Source of the DNA: Dunaliella salina | Lineage: Eukaryota; Chlorophyta; Chlorophyceae; Chlamydomonadales; Dunaliellaceae | Direction: 5' to 3' | Length of the DNA stretch: 11,339 nucleotides | NCBI GenBank assembly: GCA_002284615.2 | Contig: MU070351.1 | Location: 23,751-35,089 of the forward strand | In this document: positions 1 to 6,599 of the stretch, piece after piece | Layout: the number at the start of each line of letters is the position of its first letter | Position numbering within the stretch: position 1 is the stretch's first letter | Program-made: the position numbers and the translations under genes | Notes under the pieces: generated by a model | Told to the model about the DNA's origin: nothing | What the model saw: only the letters and a program-made list of their open reading frames with translations | Database searches by the model: none

Positions 1-41
<41 letters not shown>

Positions 42-93
42 CACACACACACACAACACACACACACACACACGCACACACACACACACACAC
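1..93. repeat. (CA)n dinucleotide microsatellite with small interruptions
   Basis: The window opens in an almost pure CA repeat, TG on the minus strand. It is broken by an extra A near position 41, another near 55, and a CG step near 74. It starts before the window, so its full length is unknown. It lies inside intron 6 of the minus-strand cyclophilin gene, beginning about 28 nt after the 5' splice site at 116-121. On the transcript it therefore reads as a UG repeat. Confidence 0.98.
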
Positions 94-121
94 GTCCGCT
101 CTTGCACATGCATGCACGCAC

Positions 122-980
122 CTGGAGCATGAAGTCTGTTGAATGGAAGGAGGAAAAGCAACAAAAAGTGAAATAAGTTAGCATTTCATTCCACCATGAT
201 GCATGCTCTGGGCAGCAGACAATTGTTATACCAGTGGTGGACCACCAGCAAGCAGGACGAACCTGGGATGACCCGGTGGAAGGAGGAGCCCTTGAAGTGC
301 AGGGGCTTGCCGGACCTGCCTACGCCCTTCTCGCCTGCATGGGCGCGGCACAGGTTGTGTGGGTGGGAGGTGCATGCACCCACAGATGCAGTGATCATCG
401 ATGGTGACGTGCAAGCAAGCTTCTGGTGCAAACTTCAGCGGGCCATTGGCGAAGCAGATGCGTCTCCGAGCATCCATACACAGTACTCACCAGTGCACAG
501 AGCACGGAAGTTCTCTGCGGTCTGCATGCACGATCGTCATCGGTCGAGGGAGGTGAGTAATGGGTTGCGTGTGTTCCGCTGGAACGGGATCAGGATCAAA
601 CTTGATGCAACACCCTCGTACCCCCTACGTCGCTGTGCAAGCACTCACCTTGGGCACATCGTCCTTGAACAGCTGCGCAGAGGAGCATGGATGGAAAGGT
701 AGGGGAAGGTGAAAATGAGGGGAAAGGAGGAGTCCAGAGAATTTCCCATGCAGGCAGGCTTCAGCTACATGCAAACAGCCTGCACACGCAATCCTTGTGC
801 ACTCACGTTGAAAACGATGCGGCCCATGGGCTGGCTGCACAGAGAGGAGAGTGTAACGGGGGTCAGTGGTTGGATGGAGTGAGGGAAGGTGTCACAGGTC
901 ATGGACAAACGCACTACGTATTCCCTTTCACTCCCTTACCCATCTGCCGCGACGTCGAAGAAGACCTTGGAGGGAGCCAT
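122..980 (-). CDS. Cyclophilin-type peptidyl-prolyl cis-trans isomerase, 5' part, six exons (partial)
   Basis: Cyclophilins catalyse cis-trans isomerisation of X-Pro peptide bonds and assist protein folding. Six exons join in frame: 940-980, 807-834, 649-672, 491-521, 263-334 and 122-135, giving 70 codons. They read [13 protein letters not shown], then [46 protein letters not shown] and HRVIPDFMLQ. Every intron is GT-AG, with donors such as AAG|GTGAGT (649/648) and pyrimidine-rich acceptors ending CAG. The ATG at 978-980 has an AAG-ATG-G context. Residues equivalent to human CypA Arg55, Phe60, Met61 and Gln63 are R62, F67, M68 and Q70. The offset of seven comes from the insertion RSGKPLH, which matches the plant 'divergent loop' KSGKPLH. 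No signal peptide is visible, so a cytosolic or nuclear single-domain form, or the N-terminal domain of a larger cyclophilin, is likely. The C-terminal half lies beyond the left edge. No lesion is seen, so it appears functional. Confidence 0.95.
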
Positions 981-1475
981 CTTGAGTCTACGGGAATTGA
1001 TTGTTGTTTCAACTCTCTAGTCGCCTCAAGGACACTGGTGGGAAATCCACGAAATGGGGTAGATCAGGTGCATGCGAACATCCTCTCTCGCTTCAGTCGA
1101 GTGGACGCGCTGGAAGCTTGTAATTTCAAGGAGTAATACTGCGTGTTTCCTCTCTGTTTGGACACCGCCGCTACCAGTTTCTAAGACCTTCCTTACGTGT
1201 TGAGGCACAGCGAAAGACACTGCAAAAACAGCCCACAGAGCAACTGATACATGATTTCCTGATTATCAATTGACCAATGCAGGTGCCACATTCTCGTCAT
1301 TCCCAGGCGCCCTGGGCCAGGCAGCATGCAGTACTCTTCAATTTCTCTGTCAATCACTCCGCAAAACAATTGCTGCCTCCAAATCAGCTGATCCAGCTCC
1401 GAGTTAGCTGATCCCGCAATGGACCCTTATGACGTTTGTGCTAGGGAGTGAACACAGTCTAGGAGTAACTTACTT
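981..1475. other. Upstream flank of the cyclophilin gene, no recognised gene
   Basis: This stretch should hold the 5' UTR and promoter of the minus-strand cyclophilin gene. I see no clear TATA box and no convincing coding frame; the short frames on both strands resemble no family I know. On the minus strand, a pyrimidine-rich run ending CCACCAG just upstream of the ATG could be the acceptor of an intron in the 5' UTR, but this is weak. A nonamer, AGCTGATCC, occurs twice 20 bp apart (1386-1394 and 1406-1414). The LINE debris starts at about 1476. Confidence 0.5.
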
Positions 1476-2095
1476 GTGTGAAAGCGCACAGTAGAGAAAG
1501 GTGTGGCTCATTTGTCTTCGGTGTAGATGCGCCCCTAAATAAGAGATTTCTGGATCATGCAATTGCAACTTGCAAGTCCCTGAAATTTTTTTCTATTCAT
1601 TTCTGGCTGGGATCCCCCTGATGGTGCTGGCTCCGCTGCCCAGCACTGTAATGGTTCATGTTGGAAGAGGTTTCTGGTGTGAGCACGGACAGAGTGCACA
1701 AAAAGCCACAGAGGTTGCCCCAGGGGACAAGTGCCCCCTGTCCAGATAGGACTAGAAAGGTGCCACAGTGGCATCCGACCACCGGTCGTTGTTTGGTTCT
1801 GAATGGCCTAGCGCAACCGCCACGTTGCAAGCACCATGCCACCCTGTTGCTTTCTTCGTGCGCACTACCCAAGGCCAACAAGTCCACCTCGATCCTACCC
1901 AGATCCCTCCTCAATACAGGGACATCTGCCTCGTTGAACCCAACGCTTACCTTGACGATCTTGTCGATCACTTCGGAAATTCCCAGTGCATCAGCGCAGC
2001 ATGTTAACACTACAGCCAGACTGCAAGCCTGCAGCTCATGAAGTTCAAACAGAAATAAGGATTTGGATCTAGACATCACCTCAATTGGTGTGTCA
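1476..2095 (+). mobile_element. LINE copy A: 5'-truncated, decayed 3' end of a non-LTR retrotransposon ORF
   Basis: The plus strand encodes, in broken frames, the same C-terminal region as minus-strand copies B and D. CVKAHSRERCGSFVFGVDA aligns with CVNALSKGRYGLSLIGTDG in D. A later frame holds VHLDPTQIPPQYRDICLVE, which aligns with VHLDPSEIPDRDRDIHLNE in D. A third part, TTARLQACSS followed by a stop, aligns with TVTRLKACSS. Stops and frame changes between these blocks show that it is dead. Copy C (3840-4460) is nearly identical over the whole length and has the same left truncation point, so A and C arose by duplication. The longer frames on the opposite strand here are antisense shadows. 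The element joins repeat R at about 2096 in the same way as C does. Confidence 0.8.
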
Positions 2096-2736
2096 GGCCC
2101 TCAGAAACTACACTAGACACTACTACTTTCCACAGCCAGGTTCTAGAGCCAAGTGCTTCCTTCGTACCCCTCCAGATCCTTATTAGCTTTTTCTTTTTCA
2201 TACCAGGTGGTGGAGGGGGCACACGGCTCTTTTTTGAACCAATGTGCCCATTTTCCTTAATTGATGTAGGGAGAGTTCCTCTGCCTACGTAGTTTTTTCT
2301 TTCCTTTTTTTCTTTTCTAGACACAGACAGTTCAGATAAAACCAGGAACAGTGCTTATGAGGATCTGGAGGTTGTCTACCATGCTCTGAATGCACAGATC
2401 TTACCGCTCTTCACCACTGCCCAACCAGCAAAAAAACCTCCAGAAGTTTCCTGAAAGAAAGAAAAAGAAAAAGAAAAGTCTTTGCAAGCCGGAGGCCGCG
2501 TGCATTAAGGGAAGGTCCCCTTACTAACAAATTAGCAAGCTAGTAAGCTAGCAGAGGCCTCACCAGAAGGCCCTCAGAAACAACGCTAGACACAGCTAGC
2601 CTAGGAGAATGCCAGGAACAGAATTAATGGGGATCAGGAGGGTTGCTCGCCATGCCTCTAGACGCCCGGACTGTCCTTCTCCCATCCTCCACCGCCGCAC
2701 GCCCAGCGAACCTCCTCTCAGGAGCCCCCTGGTAAC
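2096..2736 (+). repeat. Repeat R, copy 1: two tandem subunits, one carrying an insertion
   Basis: Two subunits start with GGCCCTCAGAAAC at 2096 and 2569. Each contains CTAGACAC, then CCAGGAACAG, a GATCTGGAGG-like run, a GTTGTCTGCCATGC-like run and a CCAGCAAAACCCC-like run. Between them is an A-rich stretch (2452-2480), AGTCTTTGCAAGCCGG, and GCATTAAGGGAAGG. The subunit spacing is 473 bp; removing the 204 bp added by the insertion leaves 269 bp, against 272 bp between the same points in copy 2 (4461 and 4733). There is no coding I can recognise. The orientation is relative to the other copies only. If R is a poly(T)-tailed SINE or a composite of such elements, its sense strand would be the minus strand. 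Confidence 0.8.
2113..2324 (+). mobile_element. 196-bp insertion in repeat R with an 8-bp target-site duplication
   Basis: CTAGACAC occurs at 2113-2120 and again at 2317-2324, flanking 196 bp absent from the matching place in R copy 2 (near 4480). That pairing of filled and empty sites identifies an insertion. The body ends in a long T-rich run (2292-2316) preceded by CTGCCTACGTAG, a tail also seen in other elements of this window. A possible Pol III B-box-like string, GGTTCTAGAGCC, lies at 2140-2151, but no convincing A box was found. No coding is present. A short T-tailed SINE is the best reading. A MITE is less likely because I see no terminal inverted repeats. Confidence 0.65.
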
Positions 2737-3838
2737 AAAGAGCATGTCTGGTGTTTTTGATAGTGGTTAATCTTAAGATGGCATGGTCCCTAAGCTTGGC
2801 TGCTAGTGATTTGGCTTTTTGTTTGGTCAGGCCCAGATTTAAAAGGGGTGTAATCGTATACTCATCATAAATGATTTAAGATGATGAGTAAAGTCACTTA
2901 GTTGTTCCTCTTTGGATTTTTTGAGCTGCGTGGTTCAAGTCTGGTTATGGCATGAGAATGTTGGGTCACTGCACGCTGAAGAGTGATGGAGGGGTTTGTG
3001 TCGGGACAAAATTTAGTTCAAGAAGATGATGCATGTCCCTGTCTTGAGGAGGGATCTTGGAAGGATTCAGGTGAGTTTGTCTGCATGGAAGAGGGCGCAC
3101 AAAGATAGCATGGGGTTACCCCGGAAACTTCCGGGACCGGATTTTTACGGATCTTCAATTGTAGCCTAACGGGTGAAACGCGGCCCGCGACGCAAGAGGT
3201 CCAGGGTCTGACCCTGGGTACCCGTGAGGATTTGCCTAGAGCAAGTGAGTCCTTCCCTCAATCAATGTTATCGGGCGATGTCTACTAGTAGTAGCGTAGC
3301 TTTTTCTTTTCCTTAGCATCAGGGCAGGTTTGGTGCCGGGCAGGGGAAAGCCAGTACCATTAAAGAAAACCCAGTCTGGAATAGCTCTTGATATGTTTCA
3401 AGGGACCTGTACGCCCTGATCCAGGAGCCTCTCATTACTGCAGCCATCCATACCAAGAAGGGATGAGCCATACCGACCTTTACTGAAGGCTTTTACACAA
3501 AGACTTAGGGCTGCATGGTGTCTGTTGGTGTGCATCCCGCTCATTGTTGGGTTTGTACACCTGAGGGGTAAGTGGTCTATGTGGTCCATATCATCACATA
3601 GTGGGCACCTTCCAGAACTGGAAAAGTTGAAAGCACGATTCTGATTGTACAGTGTAACTGTACGATACTTCATTATATTTATTTGCTGTTTAAGGGTAAT
3701 TCCTGGATCTTTCCAGAAAGAATTGCTGATCTCTTTGTTTGCAAGTTGAGAGGTTGGTTTGCATGATTCCGTGTTTGCTCCGGTGGTTGGTGGTATGGCA
3801 TCATTAAGTTTCTGCCATCTCTGGTAGTCGTAGCCAGA
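2737..3838 (-). mobile_element. LINE copy B: longest remnant of the LINE ORF, with zinc knuckle, split by a SINE
   Basis: From 3838 down to 3398 one minus-strand frame is open. It contains SFWKDPGITLKQQINIMKYR and then the zinc-binding motif CPLCDDMDHIDHLPLRC (C-x2-C-x7-H-x4-C), as in the zf-RVT region after the reverse transcriptase of LINEs. MHTNRHHAALSLCVKAFSKG follows. The frame then stops (TGA, near 3398), continues as IPDWVFFNGTG, is broken by the SINE at 3112-3313, and resumes as IFVRPLP, then LNPSKIPPQDRDMHHLLELN. After more stops it ends with LNLGLTKQKAKSLAAKL and an NTRHAL-like tail at 2737-2760. No reverse-transcriptase catalytic core is present, so the copy is 5'-truncated and dead. 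At about 3839 it abuts copy C head to head. Confidence 0.85.
3106..3319 (+). mobile_element. tRNA-like, T-tailed SINE (body 3112-3313) with 6-bp target-site duplication
   Basis: TAGCAT occurs at 3106-3111 and 3314-3319, flanking 202 bp. Minus-strand copy D has the uninterrupted sequence (GATAGTATCTGGG near 5756), so the insertion is directly supported. Inside are an A-box-like TAGCCTAACGGG (3162-3173) and a B-box-like GTCTGACCC (3206-3214). The latter lies in a T-arm-like hairpin: CCAGG, a 7-nt loop, CCTGG (3201-3217). A further stem, CCCGGAA/TTCCGGG, lies at the left end (from about 3120). The right end is GCTTTTTCTTTTCC, a T-rich tail that also serves as a Pol III terminator. Poly(T)-tailed tRNA SINEs are known in plants (p-SINE1, Au). 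The element moved after copies B and D had separated. Confidence 0.8.
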
Positions 3839-3839
3839 G

Positions 3840-4460
3840 GTGTGAAAGCGCCCAGTAGAGGAAGGTGTGGCTCATTTGTTTTGGTGTAGATGCGCCCCTA
3901 AATAAGAGATTTCTGGATCATGCAATTGCAACTTGCAAGTCCCTGAAATTTTTTTCTATTTATTTCTGCCTGGGATCTCCCTGATGGTGCTGGCTCCGCT
4001 GCCCAGCACTGTAATGGTTCATGTTGGAAGAGGTTTCTGGTGTGAGCACGGACGGTGTGCACAAAAAGCCACAGAGGTTGCCCCAGGGGGCAAAAGTGGC
4101 CCCTGTCCAGATGGGACTAGAAAGGTGCCACAGTGGCATCCGACCACCGGTCGTTGTTTGGTTCTGAATGGCCTAGCGCAACCGCCACGTTGCAAGCACC
4201 ATGCCACCCTGTTGCTTTCTTCGTGCGCACTACCCAAGGCCAACAAGTCCACCTCGATCCTACCCACATCCCTCCTCAAGACAGGGACATCTGCCTCGTT
4301 GAATCAAATGCTTGCCTTGACACCATCTTGCCAATTATCTTGGATTTCCAGTGCAGCAGCGCGGCATGCTCATACTACAGCCAGACTGCAGGCCTGCAGC
4401 TCATGAAATTCAAACAGAAATAATGATGTGGATCTAGACATCAATTCAGTTGGTGTGACA
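3840..4460 (+). mobile_element. LINE copy C: close duplicate of copy A
   Basis: It begins with GTGTGAAAGCGC exactly where copy A does and stays nearly identical to the junction with R. Frames encode VKAPSRGRCGSFVLV, then VHLDPTHIPPQDRDICLVE, then TTARLQACSS with a stop. A one-base loss relative to A near 3879-3884 closes the first block. Where related proteins have E-x-K, this copy reads VESNA and copy A reads VEPNA, so the presumed nuclease motif is gone. The longer plus-strand frames that run through this block (for example from 3933) mix frames and are not genuine genes. Confidence 0.8.
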
Positions 4461-4895
4461 GGCCCTCAAAAACTACGCTAGACAGAGGTAGCTCAGATGA
4501 AACAGAAACATTGCTTATGGGGACCTGGAGGATTGTCTGCCATACCGAATGTACGGATCCTCTTTCTCCCGCTCTCCACCACTGCCCGACCAGCAAAACC
4601 CCTTCCAGAAGCCCCCTGAAAGAGACACCAAGGAAAGAAAAGTCTACGCAAGCCGGAAGCTGTATGCATTAAGGGAAGGTCCCCTTACTAACAAATTAGC
4701 AAGCTAGCAAGCTAGCAGAGGCCTCACCAGAAGGCCCTCTAAGCCTATGCTGAGTACCATTAGCCTAGGAGAGAGCCAGAGGCAGAGCTAATGAGGATCT
4801 GGGGGGTTGTCTGCCATGCTCCTGGACGCCCGGACTCTCCTGCAATTATCTGCCGCACGCCCAGCAAAACCCCCCACAGCAGTCCCCTGAAAATG
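4461..4895 (+). repeat. Repeat R, copy 2: two tandem subunits without the insertion
   Basis: Subunits start with GGCCCTC at 4461 and 4733, 272 bp apart. Landmarks are CTACGCTAGACAG, GATTGTCTGCCATACC, the A-rich run with GAAAAGTCTACGCAAGCC (about 4636-4656), GCATTAAGGGAAGG, the AAGCTAGC-type short repeats (about 4699-4716), and GCCTCACCAGAAGG. It follows LINE copy C just as copy 1 follows copy A, and it lacks the 204 bp found in copy 1. The right end meets the minus-strand LINE scrap at 4896, matching the junction of copy 1 with LINE B at 2737. Confidence 0.8.
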
Positions 4896-4941
4896 AAGAG
4901 CATATCTGGTGTTAATGATGGATGTCAATTTCTGGATGGCA
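4896..4941 (-). mobile_element. Short scrap of LINE 3' end
   Basis: The minus strand reads AIQKLTSIINTRYAL, which aligns with AILRLTTIKNTRHAL at the end of LINE copy B. It occupies the same position relative to repeat R as copy B does after R copy 1. It is therefore what remains of the partner of copy B after the region was rearranged. The boundary at 4941 is approximate. Confidence 0.65.
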
Positions 4942-5172
4942 AGCTACGCACAAAAAATCTCCATCGTACACACCGCAATAACAGAGTCACATTGCACACC
5001 ACATGAATTGGAGTTTCTGGAATTATCTTCAATCCCTACACTATTAATCCGCTCTGCAAACTTGGCCTAACCAAAGACAAAGCCCACAAAACTGCTAAAT
5101 ATCTCCACTATAGTATCACGCTGTAAAGTCCCTGACAAAAATTCGCAACACCAAGAATGCCATCCAATTTAG
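4938..5172 (+). mobile_element. LINE copy E: 3' end fragment of the LINE ORF
   Basis: The plus-strand frame reads KLRTKNLHRTHRNNRVTLHT, a TGA stop, then IGVSGIIFNPYTINPLCKLG, then LTKDKAHKTAKYLHYSITL and another stop. A neighbouring frame ends LTKIRNTKNAIQF. This aligns with the last 80 or so residues of copy D (NRNNIVTLHIILIGVAGTFY onward) and with the end of copy B. It is therefore a separate 3' fragment of the same family rather than a continuation of copy C, because it repeats the NRNN-VTLH segment that copy C already contains. Confidence 0.75.
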
Positions 5173-5185
5173 CAGCATAAGCAAT

Positions 5186-5215
5186 GGGGGTTTGGGGAGG
5201 GGACTACAGGGAGGG
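5186..5215 (+). other. G-quadruplex-type G-run cluster
   Basis: Five runs of three or more G lie within 30 bases: GGGGG, TTT, GGGG, A, GGGG, ACTACA, GGG, A, GGG. This meets the usual G3+ with loops of 1-7 nt rule for an intramolecular G-quadruplex on the plus strand. It sits between LINE copy E and the R remnant beside copy D. Whether it folds in the cell is unknown. Confidence 0.7.
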
Positions 5216-5217
5216 CT

Positions 5218-5402
5218 GCGCACAGGACAGCGAGGCGCGCAGCTGGACAGATGGCTGACAACCCTCCGGACCCACATTAGCTGGGCTGCTCATAGCTAGC
5301 CTTTGTTGGTGGGGCTCACTGTCAGTTTCAGCGCTGACTCTTGGGTCTTTCCTGAATGCACGCTGGGTGTGTCCAGCATAGACTTTTACTTTTACTTTTT
5401 GG
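5218..5402 (-). repeat. Repeat R, degenerate copy 3 beside LINE D
   Basis: Reading the minus strand from about 5402, an A-rich run leads into AAAAGTCTATGCTGG, then GTGCATTCAGGAAAGACCC, and later CAGCTAATGTGGGTCCGG and AGGGTTGTCAGCCATC. These match, in order, the head and the GTTGTCTGCCATGC block of R copies 1 and 2. As in A and C, R follows the LINE in the LINE's own reading direction, but here it joins right after the codons for TIQK. The minus-strand frame of 138 codons at 5204-5620 is LINE sequence read through into this repeat, not a gene. Confidence 0.6.
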
Positions 5403-6040
5403 ATGGTAAGGCAACTAAGCTGTTTTGCTACTGATTCAGCTTTGTGCTTGGTAAGGCCCAGATTCATAAAGGGTTTGATTGTGTATTCATTGTAAAAAGT
5501 GCCAGCCACACCAATTAAGATGATATGCAGAGTCACTATGTTATTCCTGTTTGGATTTTTTGAGCTACAGGCTTTAAGTCTGGTTACAGTGTGGGGATGT
5601 TGAGCTGCTGCATGTTCCAAAATAATGAAAGGGTTGGTGTTGGGATAGAAATTTAATTCATTAAGGTGGATGTCTCTGTCACGATCAGGGATCTCAGAGG
5701 GATCCAGATGGACTGGTCGGCCTGGTTCCCTCTATAATGGCATAGAGCGCACAAAGATAGTATCTGGGCGCTTTGGAGGAGGGCTGAAGAGCCAGTGCCA
5801 TTAGGGAATACCCAATCAGGAATGCATCGTGTAAAGTTTTCAGGGACTTGCATGCCCTGTTCCTTGAGTCTCTCATTGCTGCATCCATCCGTACCAATAA
5901 GAGATAGGCCGTACCGGCCTTTACTGAGGGCATTTACACAGAGACTATGACCTGCAATGTGTCTGTTGGTGTGCATCCACTCAGAGTTGAGTGGGTACAC
6001 TTGAGAAGCATGTCAATGTTGTCTTCTTCCCCAATAGCTT
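5403..6040 (-). mobile_element. LINE copy D: 3' part of the LINE ORF, frameshifted
   Basis: From about 6040 the minus strand gives DNIDMLLKCTHSTLSG, the remains of the zinc-knuckle region. After a frame change come MHTNRHIAGHSLCVNALSKG, RYGLSLIGTDGCSNERLKEQ and CIPDWVFPNGTGS. The next segment lies in another frame: KRPDTIFVRSMPL, a TAG stop, VHLDPSEIPDRDRDIHLNEL, then AAAQHPHTVTRLKACSS and NIVTLHIILIGVAGTFYNEY. In related algal proteins, as I remember them, P-D and E-x-K at these places suggest a PD-(D/E)xK nuclease. Here P-D survives but the lysine is replaced (NELNF). At least two frameshifts and one stop make the copy dead. It lacks the SINE present in copy B. Confidence 0.85.
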
Positions 6041-6480
6041 TATTTCAATCATTCATTTCTCACTACCTTTTGCTCCTTTTCCCTTTTTTCTGAACCTCGA
6101 ACCGGACATTTCAAGTGCAAGTCACCATATGAACTGACATGCTCATTTAGTGTTGTGTCAATTTTACTGTTGGTGACCAATTAGTTAGGTTGTTATAGGG
6201 GTTTTTGGGTTATGATTTTCCCTGGACCTTTATGTTGAGAATTTCTACGTTCTACGATCTACATTCTGCTTTGTACATGTAGTGCCATCTGGATAAGATG
6301 TAGTGGAAAATCTCAACCTTCTATGTGTAAAGGAGTGATGGCCTGAGGCCAAGCAAGCCCTGGGGAGAGGGCAAGGATGGAGCAGCAGCGGGGCAATCAG
6401 GGAAGTGTGGCAAAGAGAGCACAAGAGAGTAAGCATGTCTGAGTGTGGCAGGCATTGCAAGAAACATGCTGCTGGTTATT
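6041..6480. other. No recognisable gene
   Basis: Sequence between LINE copy D and the finger-like fragment. It begins T-rich (6060-6095), and 6170-6300 is AT-rich with repeated TCTACG/TTCTACG strings (6243-6262). Short frames exist on both strands but match nothing I recognise. It may be LINE untranslated sequence or simple intergenic DNA. Confidence 0.4.
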
Positions 6481-6555
6481 GCAGCCCAATGTCCTCTGAT
6501 GGAGGGTTACTCCACCTTGGACGAAGGAAGTGGTGGTGCGGAGGCAGGCCACACA
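6481..6555 (-). pseudogene. Cys/His finger-like coding fragment, possibly from a retrotransposon ORF
   Basis: Within a minus-strand frame of 65 codons (6397-6594), residues 14-38 have the spacing C-x2-C-x14-H-x5-C: CVAC at the start, then SFVQGGVTLHQRTLGC. A phenylalanine, a leucine and a histidine sit near the positions used in C2H2-type fingers. Such single fingers are common at the start of LINE ORFs, and this block is surrounded by LINE debris. The rest of the frame is Cys-rich and looks like nothing specific. It could equally be a chance match. Confidence 0.3.
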
Positions 6556-6599
6556 CTGCCGTGACCAGTGAACCACACCACCATCCAACAACACAAAAC

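Noticed and set aside
196..702. Plus-strand open frame of 168 codons over the cyclophilin region
   Set aside because: It runs antisense to five of the cyclophilin's exons and introns, has no family features, and the minus-strand exons are supported by consistent splice sites and homology.
1597..2079. Minus-strand open frame of 160 codons, and the 127- and 157-codon plus-strand frames in copies A and C
   Set aside because: The minus frame is antisense to LINE copy A. The plus frames cross between reading frames of the decayed LINE; only parts in other frames match copies B and D.
2200..2260. Dinoflagellate-type spliced leader relic (complement contains GGCACATTGGTTCAA)
   Set aside because: Only a loose likeness to the 22-base leader, in the middle of an insertion with defined ends, and no second relic was found in the window.
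3112..3217. Functional tRNA gene
   Set aside because: The A-box, B-box and T-arm-like parts are present, but no proper acceptor stem or anticodon arm can be drawn, and the sequence lies inside a short insertion with target-site duplications.
2740..3400. Continuation of a host gene across the SINE on the minus strand
   Set aside because: The frame matches LINE copy D piece by piece and carries stops on both sides of the SINE, so it is transposon debris.
1476..4914. LTR retrotransposon, with 1476-2757 and 3840-4914 as its two LTRs
   Set aside because: The direct repeats contain LINE coding sequence, lack TG...CA ends and flanking target-site duplications, and the intervening 1.1 kb is an inverted LINE tail with no gag, protease or integrase.
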